Shown piece by piece: positions 8,474 to 18,318 of a stretch of DNA of 64,000 bases (positions within the stretch are counted from its first letter, which is position 1; every line of letters begins with the position of its first letter). This DNA comes from Jiangella rhizosphaerae (GTDB taxonomy: Bacteria; Actinomycetota; Actinomycetes; Jiangellales; Jiangellaceae): NCBI RefSeq assembly GCF_003579925.1, contig NZ_QUAL01000152.1:3339-67338 (forward strand). The letters run 5' to 3'. The translations under genes and the position numbers were made by a program. A model generated the notes under the pieces. The model was not told where the DNA came from. It made no database searches and saw only the letters and a program-made list of their open reading frames with translations.

Positions 8474-10120
8474 TCAGCCGGTCGTGGTGACGCTGAGCAG
8501 GTCGACGGTCTGGAACACGGTGAGCTGGACGTTCTCGACGTGGCTGGAGTAGCCGGCGATGTTCACGCGGTGCCACAGCGGAATGGCCGGCATGTCGTTG
8601 CGCAACAGCGCCTCGGCCTGACGGTAGAGCTCGGCACCCGCCTCGCCCTCGGTCCTTGCCGCCTCCTCGACCAGCTGGTCGAACTCGGCGTTGCTGTAGT
8701 CGCCGTCGTTCGCCGAGGCGCCGGTGGCGAAGATCGGCACCAGGAAGTTCTCCAGCGACGGGTAGTCCATCTGCCAGCCGGTGCGGAACATGCCGGTCAA
8801 CTCGCGGTTGGTGATCTCGTTGCGGAAGGTGGCGAGGTCGACGAACGGCGTGGGCACGCAGTCGACCGGGAGCGTCGCGTCGATCTGGTTGCAGACGGCC
8901 TCGACCCACGCCTTGTGGTCGGAGTCGGCGTTGTACGAGAGGGGGAACGGGCCGTCGATGCCGTCGGTCTGGGCGTACAGGTCCTGCGCGGCCCCGGGGT
9001 CGTACGTGCAGAACTCGCCGCACGCGCCCTCGACGTAGCCGTTGACCACCACGGGCGAGACCCAGCCGGTGGCCGGGGTCCGGGCCCCGGAGAAGATCTG
9101 CTCGACGATCTCCTCGCGGTTGATCGCCATCGAGATGGCCTGCCGGATGCGCGGGTCGGCGAACCGTTCGTCGACGCTCGCCGGCGCGAACGTGATGGTC
9201 TCGAAGACGCCGGTCTCGCGCGAGATGAACCGGTCGCCGAGGTCGATGCGGTAGGTGTCGCCCGCCAGCGCCGACGTCGGCAGCAGCGGCATGATGTCGA
9301 GCTGGTCGGCTTGGAGGTCGTTGTAGGCGGCGTCGTCGTTCTCGTAGATGCGGTAGATCGCACCGTCGATGCTGGGCTTGACGTCGCCGTTGTAGTCCGG
9401 GTAGGCGGTGAGCCGGACGTCGATGTTCGGCTCCCACGACTCGAACTGGAACGGGCCGGTGCCGATGGGGTGCTGACCGAACGCCTCCGGGTCCTCGTAG
9501 AACGACTCCGGCAGCGGCGCGAACGCGGTGTAGCCCAGGCGCATCGGGAACTGCGACTCGGCCTGGGTGAGCGTGACGTTGAACGTCAGGTCGTCGACGA
9601 CCTCCAGGCCGGACATCGTCTCGGCCTGCGCGGTCCCCTCGATCGGGTTGCCGTCGGCGTCGACCTGGTTCTGCACCTCCGCGTAGCCCTGGATCGGCTC
9701 GAAGAAGTAGCTGTTCAGCGTGGCGTTGTCGCCGTATGCGGCCCAGTTCCAGGCGTCGACGAAGCTCTGCGCGGTGACCGGGGAGCCGTCGTGGAACGTC
9801 CACCCGTCCTCGAGCGTGATGGTCCAGGTCAGCCCGTTGTCGGGGGTGGTGATGTCGGCCGCGATCTCGTTCGTGGGCTCCCCGGTCTCGGCGTCGTACC
9901 GGATGAGGAACGAGAAGACCTGGTCGAGGATGTCACCGCTGCACACCTCGTTGCTGTTGGCGGGGACGAACGCGGACTGCGGGTTGCAGCCGCGGACCGT
10001 GACGACATTGTCGCCCTCGCCGGCCGCTTCGCCGCCGTCGTCACCCCCGCCGCAGGCGCCCAGCGCGAGCGCGATCGCGACGGTCCCCAGCACCACCGAC
10101 CTGCGTGGCGAGACGGGCAT
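8474..10120 (-). CDS. extracellular solute-binding lipoprotein, family 5 (second copy)
   Basis: Binding lipoprotein of 548 residues. The signal peptide starts MPVSPRRSVVLG and the lipobox LGAC places the lipidated cysteine at residue 23. The SBP_bac_5 domain fills the rest and is paralogous to 4468-6159: both have GWTFHD, PVTAQSFVDAWN and a PIG-GPF block. The ATG at 10120 is taken because an AGGAGG site precedes it. It starts the operon 10120-6459, which has no ATPases of its own and probably uses those at 434-2486. Differences along the ligand-binding face suggest a different substrate range. Confidence 0.9.
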   Translation of the reverse strand: MPVSPRRSVVLGTVAIALALGACGGGDDGGEAAGEGDNVVTVRGCNPQSAFVPANSNEVCSGDILDQVFSFLIRYDAETGEPTNEIAADITTPDNGLTWTITLEDGWTFHDGSPVTAQSFVDAWNWAAYGDNATLNSYFFEPIQGYAEVQNQVDADGNPIEGTAQAETMSGLEVVDDLTFNVTLTQAESQFPMRLGYTAFAPLPESFYEDPEAFGQHPIGTGPFQFESWEPNIDVRLTAYPDYNGDVKPSIDGAIYRIYENDDAAYNDLQADQLDIMPLLPTSALAGDTYRIDLGDRFISRETGVFETITFAPASVDERFADPRIRQAISMAINREEIVEQIFSGARTPATGWVSPVVVNGYVEGACGEFCTYDPGAAQDLYAQTDGIDGPFPLSYNADSDHKAWVEAVCNQIDATLPVDCVPTPFVDLATFRNEITNRELTGMFRTGWQMDYPSLENFLVPIFATGASANDGDYSNAEFDQLVEEAARTEGEAGAELYRQAEALLRNDMPAIPLWHRVNIAGYSSHVENVQLTVFQTVDLLSVTTTG

Positions 10121-10348
10121 CGGATTCCTCCTGGGTTCTGCCTGAGGCGAGGCTGCGGAGTTCCGTCGCCAGCGCCACCCACGGCCGTTTGAGCCGATTT
10201 GGGCACAAACGTGCCCGTCACTTTCTATGTGCCGACCTCGTCCCGGGGCAAGTCCTGCTCGTCGTCGCCCTCGTACTCGCAACAAGAATGTGACCTCCCC
10301 CGGACGAGCGACATCATCGCTCACCTGCGCCGACGACGCCAGGGTCGG

Positions 10349-12214
10349 CTACTGGGCGGCGTGTTTGCGACGGGCGGCCGCGCGGCCGCGGGTGGCGGCG
10401 TCGAGCACGACCTTGCGCAGCCGGACGGCCTTGGGCGTCACCTCGACGCACTCGTCGTCGCGGCAGAACTCCAGCGCCTGCTCGAGCGAGAGCTTGCGCG
10501 GCGGGATGAGCCGCTCGAGCTCGTCGGCCGTGGAGGAGCGCACGTTCGTGAGCTTCTTCTCCTTGGTGATGTTGACGTCCATGTCGTCGGCGCGCGAGTT
10601 CTCGCCGACGATCATGCCCTCGTACACCTCGGTGGCCGGCTCGACGAAGAGCGTGCCGCGTTCCTGCAGGTTGAACATGGCATACGAGGTGGCGACGCCG
10701 GCGCGGTCGGCGACCAGCGAGCCCGTCGGGCGGGTGCGGAGGTCGCCGGCCCAGGGCTCGTAGCTCTCGAACACGTGGTGGGCGAGGCCGGTGCCGCGGG
10801 TCTCGGTGAGGAAGTCGGTGCGGAACCCGATGAGCCCGCGGGCCGGCACGACGAACTCCATGCGGATCCAGCCGGTGCCGTGGTTGGTCATCTGTTCCAT
10901 GCGGCCCTTGCGGACGGCGAGCAGCTGGGTGACGGCGCCGAGGTACTCCTCGGGGCAGTCGACGGTGAGCCGCTCGAACGGCTCCTGCACCTTGCCGTCG
11001 ACCTCGCGGGTGACCACCTGCGGCTTGCCGACGGTGAGCTCGTAGCCCTCGCGGCGCATGGTCTCGACGAGGACGGCGAGGGCCAGCTCGCCGCGGCCCT
11101 GCACCTCCCACGCGTCGGGCCGCTCGGTGGGCAGCACCCGCAGCGAGACGTTGCCGATCAGCTCGGACTCGAGGCGGTCCTTGACCAGCCGCGCCGTCAC
11201 CTTCGACCCGCCGGACCGGCCGGCCAGCGGCGACGTGTTCGCGCCGATGGTCATCGACAGCGCCGGCTCGTCGACGGTGATCAGCGGCAGCGGCCGCGGG
11301 TCGTCGACGTCGGCCAGCGTCTCGCCGATGGTGATCTCGGGGATGCCGGCGACGGCGATGATGTCACCCGGACCGGCCTTCTCGGCCGGCACCCGCTCGA
11401 GCGCCTCGGTCATGAGCAGCTCGGTGACCTTGACCCGCTCGATGCTGCCGTCCTTGCGGCACCACGCGACCTGCGAGCCCTTGGCGATCTCGCCCTCGCG
11501 GACCCGGCACAGCGCCAGGCGGCCCAGGAACGGCGAGGCGTCGAGGTTGGTGACGTGCGCCTGCAGCGGCGCGCCCTCGGTGTACGTCGGCGCCGGAATG
11601 GTGTCGAGGATGGTGGTGACCAGGGCGCTGAGATCGTCGGACGCCGGCACCGCACCGTCGGCCGGCCGCTCCAGCGACGCCTTGCCGTCGCGGGCGCAGG
11701 CGTAGACGATCGGAAAGTCGAGCGCGCTCTGGTCGCTGGAGTCGTCGAGCAGGTCGAGGAACAGCTCGTACGTCTCGTCGACCACCTCGGCGATGCGCGC
11801 GTCGGGCCGGTCGGTCTTGTTGACCACCACGACGATCGGCAGCCGGCCCTGCAGCGCCTTCCGCAGCACGAACCGGGTCTGCGGCAGCGGCCCCTCACTG
11901 GCGTCGACCAGCAGCACCACGCCGTCGACCATGGACAGTCCCCGCTCGACCTCACCGCCGAAGTCGGCGTGCCCCGGCGTGTCGATGATGTTGATGGTGG
12001 TGTCGCCCCAGCGGACCGCGGTGTTCTTGGCGAGAATGGTGATGCCCTTCTCCCGCTCCAGATCACCGGAGTCCATCACCCGGTCGGCGACGTCCTGGTT
12101 GGCGCGGAAGACCCCTGACTGCCACAGCAGCGCATCGACGAGGGTGGTCTTGCCGTGGTCGACATGGGCCACGATGGCGACGTTGCGGAGGTCGTCGCGG
12201 CTGCGCACGGACAT
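10349..12214 (-). CDS. typA: translational GTPase TypA/BipA
   Basis: Ribosome-associated GTPase of the elongation-factor family (621 residues). It is related to EF-G and has roles in ribosome assembly and in stress and cold growth. The G1 motif AHVDHGKTT is at 16-24. The switch II/G3 motif [14 protein letters not shown] and the G4 motif NKTDRPDAR follow. Domain 2, an EF-G-like domain III/V and the TypA-specific C-terminal domain complete the protein, whose length is usual for actinomycetes. I use the ATG at 12214 because the catalytic domain begins there; the upstream extension has no conserved sequence. It diverges from the AbiEi-like gene at 12388. Confidence 0.96.
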   Translation of the reverse strand: MSVRSRDDLRNVAIVAHVDHGKTTLVDALLWQSGVFRANQDVADRVMDSGDLEREKGITILAKNTAVRWGDTTINIIDTPGHADFGGEVERGLSMVDGVVLLVDASEGPLPQTRFVLRKALQGRLPIVVVVNKTDRPDARIAEVVDETYELFLDLLDDSSDQSALDFPIVYACARDGKASLERPADGAVPASDDLSALVTTILDTIPAPTYTEGAPLQAHVTNLDASPFLGRLALCRVREGEIAKGSQVAWCRKDGSIERVKVTELLMTEALERVPAEKAGPGDIIAVAGIPEITIGETLADVDDPRPLPLITVDEPALSMTIGANTSPLAGRSGGSKVTARLVKDRLESELIGNVSLRVLPTERPDAWEVQGRGELALAVLVETMRREGYELTVGKPQVVTREVDGKVQEPFERLTVDCPEEYLGAVTQLLAVRKGRMEQMTNHGTGWIRMEFVVPARGLIGFRTDFLTETRGTGLAHHVFESYEPWAGDLRTRPTGSLVADRAGVATSYAMFNLQERGTLFVEPATEVYEGMIVGENSRADDMDVNITKEKKLTNVRSSTADELERLIPPRKLSLEQALEFCRDDECVEVTPKAVRLRKVVLDAATRGRAAARRKHAAQ

Positions 12215-12387
12215 GCGGAGAACTCGTTCCTGGATGGGGGAGATGACGCCCCAGTCTACGGCCTGCCCGCTCACCGGCCGCACTCTCGACCTGTGCGTCG
12301 TCCACAGCCCCGGCGAGTGCAGCGTGTCTTCCACAATCCGCCGATTCGCCATGGCGGGCGCCCGGCAGCAGGACCAGGCTGAGACCC

Positions 12388-13311
12388 ATGACGGTTCCCG
12401 AGGAACTGCTGCGGCTGGCCGCGGCGCAGGACGGTCTGGTCACCAGGCGACAGGCGCTGAGCAGCGGTATGACACCTGCGAGCATCCGTCACGTGCTCGG
12501 CCCCGGCCGGCGCTGGCAACGGCTCGCGAGAGGCGTGTACGCGACCTTCACCGGGGCTCTCGGTCTGCGTCACCAGACCCGCGCGGCGTTGCTGCATGCC
12601 GGCCCATCGGCGATGGTCACCGGTGGTCATGCCTGCAGGGCGTACGGCATGCGCTACGTGTCGAGCGACGCGCCGCTCGTGGTGCTCGTCCCGTGGACCA
12701 CTCAGCCCGGGCCCTTGCGGTTCGCGCTGATGCGGCGCGTGCGGAAGCCGCCGACGCCGCGGATCGTCGGAGGATTCCCGGTGGCACCGCCCGAGCGGTC
12801 GGTCCTCGACGCCTGCGTCGGCGCGCGATCGTTGCGGACCGTCCGCGCCCTGCTGTGCGAGGCCGTACAGACGGGCCTCACGACGCCCGAACGGCTGGCG
12901 GCGGAGCTGGCTGGGGCGCAATGGGACGCGGCCCGTCTGGCCCGGCGTGCGCTCGACGACGTCCGAGCGGGATGCCGCTCGGCGCCGGAGTGCGAGCTTC
13001 GGGACGTGGTCGCCGCCTCGTCGGTGATCGAGGAGCCGGCCTGGAACCGGCCGCTCCACGACACCGGCGGCCGCCCGCTGATCCCGGACGCCTGCTGGCA
13101 CGAGGCGCGGGTCGTCGTCGAGATCGATTCGGCCGAGTGGCACCGCCTCGGCGATCTCGTCGAGCGGACCGAACAGCGTCGTGCACGCTACGCGGCGTCG
13201 GGGTGGGTGGTGGTGCCGGTGTCGCCGCGACGCCTGCGAGAGGAGCCCGCCGTGGTGCTGGCCGAGATCGAAGCCGCTGTTCTTGCCGGGCGGCGACGGC
13301 GTGCCGGGTGA
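12388..13311 (+). CDS. AbiEi-type antitoxin-domain protein with DUF559-like C-terminus
   Basis: 307 residues. The first 60 form the winged-helix AbiEi_4-type domain ([17 protein letters not shown], then [13 protein letters not shown]). The C-terminal part ([27 protein letters not shown]) resembles DUF559/Vsr-fold nucleases seen in many actinomycete paralogues. No AbiEii nucleotidyltransferase toxin gene lies next to it, so it is probably an orphan of the large actinomycete family, not a complete type IV toxin-antitoxin system. It starts 173 bases from typA in divergent orientation. Confidence 0.75.
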   Translation: MTVPEELLRLAAAQDGLVTRRQALSSGMTPASIRHVLGPGRRWQRLARGVYATFTGALGLRHQTRAALLHAGPSAMVTGGHACRAYGMRYVSSDAPLVVLVPWTTQPGPLRFALMRRVRKPPTPRIVGGFPVAPPERSVLDACVGARSLRTVRALLCEAVQTGLTTPERLAAELAGAQWDAARLARRALDDVRAGCRSAPECELRDVVAASSVIEEPAWNRPLHDTGGRPLIPDACWHEARVVVEIDSAEWHRLGDLVERTEQRRARYAASGWVVVPVSPRRLREEPAVVLAEIEAAVLAGRRRRAG

Positions 13312-13327
13312 CGTTGCTGCAGCGCCT

Positions 13328-13367
13328 GGGTGGCGTTGCTGTCGTTGGGACGACAGCAACGCCACCC
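13328..13367. terminator. bidirectional terminator, 18-bp perfect stem
   Basis: GGGTGGCGTTGCTGTCGT (13328-13345) pairs perfectly with 13350-13367 around a 4-base TGGG loop. It lies between the stop codons of the convergent genes ending at 13311 (plus) and 13388 (minus), as expected for a shared terminator. Part of the stem (GACGTTGCTG, GGCGTTGCTG) is also repeated just upstream. Confidence 0.88.
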
Positions 13368-13387
13368 ACCGGCACGCATTCGCACCG

Positions 13388-14428
13388 TCAGACGACGGCG
13401 GTGTTGACCTCGGCGAAGTGGCAGGCGACCGGGTGACCGTTGCCGCGGTCGACCAGGGCCGGCTCCTGGGCGGCGCAGATGTCCTGGGCCTTCCAGCAGC
13501 GGGTGCGGAACCGGCAGCCGCTGGGCGGGTCGAGCGGGCTGGGGACGTCGCCGGCGAGGATGATGCGTTCGCGGCGGCGTTCCTCGACCGGGTCGGCGGT
13601 CGGCGCGGCCGACAGCAGGGCCTGGGTGTACGGGTGCGCCGGCCGGTCGTACACGTCGTCGCGGGTGCCGGTCTCGACGATCTTGCCGAGGTACATGACG
13701 GCCACGCGGTCGGAGATGTGCCGGACCACGGACAGGTCGTGGGCGATGAAGATGTAGGCCAGCCCGAGCTCGTCCTGCAGGTCCTCGAGCAGGTTCACGA
13801 CGCCGGCCTGCACCGACACGTCGAGCGCCGACACCGGCTCGTCGAGCACCAGCAGCCGCGGCTCCAGCGCCAGCGCCCGGGCGATGCCGATGCGCTGCCG
13901 CTGGCCGCCGGAGAACTCGTGCGGGTAGCGGTTGCCGTGCTCGGGGTTGAGACCGACCAGCTCGAGCAGCTCGGCGACCCGCTTCTTGCCGCCGCCGCGC
14001 CACTTGCCGTGCACCTTGAGCGGCTCGGCGATGATGTCGTTGACCGGCATCTTCGGGTTCAGCGAGGCGTAGGGGTCCTGGAAGACGATCTGCAGGTCGC
14101 GGCGGACCTCGTTCATGCCGCGGGCGTCCAGCCCGGTGAGCTCGCGACCCTGGAACACCACCGACCCCGACGTCGGCTTGTGCAGCTGCAGGATCGCCCG
14201 GCCGGTGGTCGACTTGCCGCAACCGGACTCGCCGACGACGCCCAGGGTCTCGCGGGCGTCGACGTGCAGGGAGACGCCCGTGACGGCCTGGACGTGGCCG
14301 ACCACGCGGCGCAGCAGGCCGCCGCCGTAGACCGGGAAGTGCATGACGAGGTCGGTGACGTCGAGCAGGTGCTGCCCGCTGCCGGCCTCGGACGCCGCCT
14401 GCGGCGAGGTCTCGGTAGAGGTCACCAT
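13388..14428 (-). CDS. peptide-type ABC importer ATP-binding protein (OppF type), third system
   Basis: 346 residues with Walker [10 protein letters not shown], signature [14 protein letters not shown], Walker [13 protein letters not shown] and H-loop FIAHDLSVV. The C-terminus carries [16 protein letters not shown] start at the ATG at 14428 (MVTSTETS), which lies one base from the upstream gene's stop codon; the longer frame reads back into the previous gene. It is the last gene of the operon 20076-13388. It is closely similar to the OppF-type gene at 434-1462. Confidence 0.92.
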   Translation of the reverse strand: MVTSTETSPQAASEAGSGQHLLDVTDLVMHFPVYGGGLLRRVVGHVQAVTGVSLHVDARETLGVVGESGCGKSTTGRAILQLHKPTSGSVVFQGRELTGLDARGMNEVRRDLQIVFQDPYASLNPKMPVNDIIAEPLKVHGKWRGGGKKRVAELLELVGLNPEHGNRYPHEFSGGQRQRIGIARALALEPRLLVLDEPVSALDVSVQAGVVNLLEDLQDELGLAYIFIAHDLSVVRHISDRVAVMYLGKIVETGTRDDVYDRPAHPYTQALLSAAPTADPVEERRRERIILAGDVPSPLDPPSGCRFRTRCWKAQDICAAQEPALVDRGNGHPVACHFAEVNTAVV

Positions 14429-14429
14429 G

Positions 14430-15593
14430 TCAGACCGCCTCGCTCTCCGTGCGGAAGTACACCGTCGGGTCGTCGACCTCGGCCAGCTTGTCCCAATGGT
14501 GGCACGCCGCCACATGGCCGAGCTCGTCGGTGGCGGCCAGCGGCGGCTCGACCTCGCGGCAGACGTCGGTGGCCAGCGGGCAGCGCGGCGAGAACGGGCA
14601 GCCCTTCGGCAGGTTGATCAGCGAGGGCGGGGTGCCGACGATGGGCCGCAGCCGCGAACCGGCGCCGCTGCCCTCCAGCGACGGGATCGAGCCCAGCAGG
14701 CCGGCGGTGTACGGCATGCGCGGGTGGTAGAAGACGCGGTCGGTCTCAGCGATCTCGACCGGCTTGCCCGCGTACATGACGAGCACCCGGTGCGCCATGC
14801 CGGCCACCACGCCGAGGTCGTGCGTGATGAGCACGATGGCCGCGTTGACCTCGTCCTTCACCTGCACCAGCGTCTCGAGGATCTGCGCCTGGACGGTGAC
14901 GTCGAGCGCCGTGGTGGGCTCGTCGGCGATGATGACGTCAGGATTGTTGATGACCGCCATCGCGATCATGGCGCGCTGCCGCATGCCGCCGGAGAACTCG
15001 TGCGGGTAGTTGTCCAGCCGCTTCTTCGGCTGCGGGATGCCGACCAGCGCCAGCATCTCCTCAGCCCGGGCCAGCGCCTTCTTCCGCGGCATGATCTCGT
15101 GCGAGAGCACCGCCTCGGCCAGCTGGTCGCCGATGGAGTACACCGGGTTCAGCGCCGTCATCGGGTCCTGGAAGATCATCGCGATCTTCTTGCCACGCAG
15201 GGTGCGCTGCTGCTTCGGCGACTTCTTCAGCAGGTCGTCGCCGCGGTAGAGGATCTTGCCGGCGATGCGGGCGGACTTGGGCAGCAGGCCCATGACCGCC
15301 ATCGACGACACCGACTTGCCCGACCCCGACTCCCCCACGATGCCCAGCACCTCGCGCTCGTGGACGGCGTACGACACGCCGCGCACGGCCCGGACCAGGC
15401 CGTCGTCGGTGGGGAAGGAGACGGTGAGGTCCTCGACGCGCAGGACCTCCGTCTGGCCGGGACCGGAGGTCTCCTCCAGCTTGGTCGCGACGTGCACCTC
15501 GGCGGCGGACTCGGTGACGGCGGGCTGGTCCACGCTCCCGCCCGCGGCGGGGTCGGGCAGCGGTGCGCCGATCGGCATGCTCGGATTCGTCAT
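14430..15593 (-). CDS. peptide-type ABC importer ATP-binding protein (OppD type), third system
   Basis: 387 residues. An N-terminal extension of about 45 residues precedes the ABC domain. Walker A is GESGSGKS, the signature [14 protein letters not shown], Walker [13 protein letters not shown] and the H-loop LITHDLGVV. The C-terminal oligo_HPY segment includes [15 protein letters not shown]. The ATG overlaps the stop of the OppC permease (ATGA), so the genes are coupled. It forms the ATPase pair with 13388-14428. Confidence 0.92.
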   Translation of the reverse strand: MTNPSMPIGAPLPDPAAGGSVDQPAVTESAAEVHVATKLEETSGPGQTEVLRVEDLTVSFPTDDGLVRAVRGVSYAVHEREVLGIVGESGSGKSVSSMAVMGLLPKSARIAGKILYRGDDLLKKSPKQQRTLRGKKIAMIFQDPMTALNPVYSIGDQLAEAVLSHEIMPRKKALARAEEMLALVGIPQPKKRLDNYPHEFSGGMRQRAMIAMAVINNPDVIIADEPTTALDVTVQAQILETLVQVKDEVNAAIVLITHDLGVVAGMAHRVLVMYAGKPVEIAETDRVFYHPRMPYTAGLLGSIPSLEGSGAGSRLRPIVGTPPSLINLPKGCPFSPRCPLATDVCREVEPPLAATDELGHVAACHHWDKLAEVDDPTVYFRTESEAV

Positions 15594-16594
15594 CAGTCAC
15601 GCACCCGGTTCTGTCGAGGGTCGAAGGCGTCGCGCAGCCCGTCGCCGATGAAGTTCACCGACAGGGCGATCGCGATGATGAACACGCCCGGGAACCAGAA
15701 CAGCCACGGCCTGGTCGAGAACGCCGTCTGGTAGGTGCTGATCAGCTTCCCCAGGGACGTGTCGGGGTCCTGCACGCCGAAGCCCAGGAACGACAGCGCC
15801 GCCTCGAGCAGGATCGCCGCCGCGATGGCCAGCGTGGCCGCGACGATGATGACCCCGACGATGTTCGGCAGCATGTGCTTGACGATGATCCGCCGGGCCG
15901 ACGTTCCGGCGGCACGTGCGGCCTCGACGAACTCCTTCTCGCGCAGCGACAGGAACTCGCCGCGGACCAGCCGGGCCAGCCCGGTCCACGTCACCAGGCC
16001 GATGACCAGGCCCAGCACGACGATGCCGGAGTCGCCGTAGCGGCGGCCGAGGACGGCGGCGATGACCAGCAGCGGGATGGTGATCATGACGTCGGTGAAC
16101 CGCATGAGCACGGCCTCGACCCGGCCGCGGAAGTACCCGGCGGTGGCGCCGATCAGCGTGCCGATGAAGGTGCCGACGAGGCCGACGATGAACGCGATGG
16201 TGAGGGACTGCTGCACGCCGCGCATGGTCAGCGCGAAGTAGTCCTTGCCGACGTTGTCCTGGCCGAACGGGTGCTCGCCGAGGTGCATGCCGTCGCCGCC
16301 CAGCCAGGTGGGCACGACGCTGAGCGTCGGCCGGCCGCCGTTCTCGACGGTGGCGATGGACCAGTAGTCCTTGTCCCACCAGCCGGGGACGTTGGCGAAG
16401 CCGATCGAGCTGAACGCCAGCAGGACGATCAGCACGAGCATCGTCAGGCCGGCCAGGGCGGCGCGGTGCCGGAAGAACCGGCGGCGCACCATCTGCGCCT
16501 GGGTGCGGGCGACGACCGTCATGCCCTGGGCGTCGTCCGGCGCCGCGGTGGCGGCGGGGGTCGGGCCCGGGTCGGGAGTCGTGGGGTTGCTCAT
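15593..16594 (-). CDS. peptide-type ABC importer permease (OppC type), third system
   Basis: 333 residues. The first 40 are a cytoplasmic Pro/Thr-rich segment, followed by the OppC_N helix (AALAGLTMLVLIVLLAFSS). An extracytoplasmic stretch before the core contains DNVGKDYF, the family's usual turn. The EAA loop KEFVEAARAAGTSARRIIV is intact. A GAGGAGG site lies before the ATG. It is followed directly (ATGA overlap) by the OppD-type gene. Confidence 0.92.
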   Translation of the reverse strand: MSNPTTPDPGPTPAATAAPDDAQGMTVVARTQAQMVRRRFFRHRAALAGLTMLVLIVLLAFSSIGFANVPGWWDKDYWSIATVENGGRPTLSVVPTWLGGDGMHLGEHPFGQDNVGKDYFALTMRGVQQSLTIAFIVGLVGTFIGTLIGATAGYFRGRVEAVLMRFTDVMITIPLLVIAAVLGRRYGDSGIVVLGLVIGLVTWTGLARLVRGEFLSLREKEFVEAARAAGTSARRIIVKHMLPNIVGVIIVAATLAIAAAILLEAALSFLGFGVQDPDTSLGKLISTYQTAFSTRPWLFWFPGVFIIAIALSVNFIGDGLRDAFDPRQNRVRD

Positions 16595-16607
16595 CGTTTC
16601 GTCCTCC

Positions 16608-18140
16608 TCACGACAACCGGATGCGCGGGTCGAGGAACGCGTAGGCGATGTCGGCCAGCATGTTGAAGACGACGGCCGCGGTGCCGGCGATCAGGAAGAA
16701 GCCCATGACCGGGTTCGGGTCGACGCGATTCAGCGCGTCGGTGAAGAGTCTGCCGAGGCCGGTCCAGCCGAAGACGTTCTCGGTGATGACGGCGCCGCTG
16801 AGCACGCCGGCGAAGTCGAAGGCCATGAGCGTCGTGATGGGGATCATCGCGTTGCGGAACGCGTGTTTGACGATGACGCCGCGTTCGGCGAGGCCCTTCG
16901 ACCGCGCGGTGCGCACGTAGTCCTGGTTCAGCACCTCGAGCATGCTCGAGCGCGTGTACCGGGTGTAGGTGGCGAACGAGATCAGCACGATCGCGATGGT
17001 GGGCAGGATGAGGTGGGTGGCGCGGTCCAGGCCCTCCTCCCAGAACGTGCCCTCGAAGTTCGGGGTGCGTGCGCCGATGGTGGCGATGACGCGGCCGCCG
17101 ACCCGGTCGGAGTAGCTGTCCCAGGCGCCGAGCAGCCGGTCGACGAAGAGCAGTGCGCCGGTGCCGAGGCCGGTGAGCACGGCGGCCTGCATGGCCTGCC
17201 GGCGTTGCAGCCCGCCCAGGCCGTAGCCGAGGCCGAGTCCGACGGCGACGGTGAGCAGGGCGAGCAGGATGATGGTCAGCCCGCTGGGGTCGTCGAGGAC
17301 GGAGTCCAGCGCGAAGTGGCAGACGATGCCGATGCCGGCCGAGGCGAGGGCGGCGTAGAGCACGTTGCGATACGTGAAGCCGGCCACGACGGCGGTGGTC
17401 AGGAACGCCAGGCCGGCGGCCGTGACGGCGATGACGACGACGCCGAGCCCGGGGTCGGCGAACCACTGGGTCTCCGACAGCAGCCACAGCGCGCCGGCCG
17501 AGGCGACGAACGCCGCGGCGAACGTGGTGAGCCGTCGGTTGCGGTCGCCGGCGATGACGACCATCCAGAACAGTCCGCTGATGACGCCGAGGACGACTGC
17601 CACCCCGATGGGGACGGTCGGGTCGGCCAGCCAGTCGTTGAACCGGATGGCGCCGTACTCCTTGAGCAGCACCGCGACCCAGAAGATCGGCAGCGAGAAG
17701 AAGAGGAAGGCGCTGAACGTGACGGTGTAGTCCAGGCCGCTGTACTGGCGCAGGGCGGTGACGATGCCGACGGTGATGCCCAGCACCATCGCCAGCACGG
17801 TGGCGGCGACCACCAGCTGCAGCGTCTGGGTGAACGCCACGCTGAGCAGCGCGCTGACGTCCTGGCCCTGGATGCTCTGGCCGAGGTCGCACTCGAGCGC
17901 GAAGGGCACCAGGCAGCCAGCGGCACCCTTGAGCCAGATGAAGTACCGCAGCGGCGCCGGCGTGTCGAGGTTGAGCAGCCGGATGCGGGCCTCGATGAGG
18001 GCGTCGCGGTTGGGTGCGCGCGACTCCTGCAGATCCTGCAGCGGATTGCCGGCGTTCGCGGTGAGCAGGTACATCACGAACGTCGCGGCCAGCAGGATGA
18101 AGAACGAGATGATCACCCTGCGCACGATGAAGACCAGCAT
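16608..18140 (-). CDS. peptide-type ABC importer permease (OppB type) with large transmembrane insertion
   Basis: 510 residues; ordinary OppB permeases have about 310-340. The N-terminal helix (IVRRVIISFFILLAATFVMY) and early periplasmic region are normal. The C-terminal 150 residues are also normal, with EAA loop QDYVRTARSKGLAERGVIV and end DPRIRLS. Between them, roughly residues 160-350 hold an extra block with about six hydrophobic segments, for example IGVAVVLGVISGLFWMVVIA and LTIILLALLTVAVGLGLGYG. Long OppB forms like this occur in other actinomycetes; the role of the insertion is unknown. It forms a channel with 15593-16594. Confidence 0.88.
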   Translation of the reverse strand: MLVFIVRRVIISFFILLAATFVMYLLTANAGNPLQDLQESRAPNRDALIEARIRLLNLDTPAPLRYFIWLKGAAGCLVPFALECDLGQSIQGQDVSALLSVAFTQTLQLVVAATVLAMVLGITVGIVTALRQYSGLDYTVTFSAFLFFSLPIFWVAVLLKEYGAIRFNDWLADPTVPIGVAVVLGVISGLFWMVVIAGDRNRRLTTFAAAFVASAGALWLLSETQWFADPGLGVVVIAVTAAGLAFLTTAVVAGFTYRNVLYAALASAGIGIVCHFALDSVLDDPSGLTIILLALLTVAVGLGLGYGLGGLQRRQAMQAAVLTGLGTGALLFVDRLLGAWDSYSDRVGGRVIATIGARTPNFEGTFWEEGLDRATHLILPTIAIVLISFATYTRYTRSSMLEVLNQDYVRTARSKGLAERGVIVKHAFRNAMIPITTLMAFDFAGVLSGAVITENVFGWTGLGRLFTDALNRVDPNPVMGFFLIAGTAAVVFNMLADIAYAFLDPRIRLS

Positions 18141-18236
18141 GGTTACACCAGCCCGTCGACAGTCATCAGATCAGTCCAACCCTCGTCAGGTCTGCACCCC
18201 CGCCCGTCAGGGTATGACGAGTTCACGGTGCAAGGG

Positions 18237-18268
18237 TCGGGCCAGGGGCCATGAAGCCCCTGGCCCGA
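18237..18268 (-). terminator. hairpin between third binding-protein and permease genes
   Basis: TCGGGCCAGGGGC (18237-18249) pairs perfectly with 18256-18268 around a 6-base loop, and two more pairs form beyond one mismatch. It lies after the stop of the binding-protein gene, as in the other two importer operons in this window. Confidence 0.75.
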
Positions 18269-18318
18269 ACCATCGGGCCGGATCCGGCCGGGGTGCCCGG
18301 CCGGACCGGCGGAAACGG

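Noticed and set aside
10349-12352. A longer TypA with 46 extra residues
   Set aside because: The extension has no conserved sequence, and all TypA proteins begin shortly before the AHVDHGKT motif; ATG 12214 fits.
12388-13311. A complete AbiE type IV toxin-antitoxin system
   Set aside because: Only the AbiEi-like gene is present; the next genes are typA and an importer, with no AbiEii nucleotidyltransferase.
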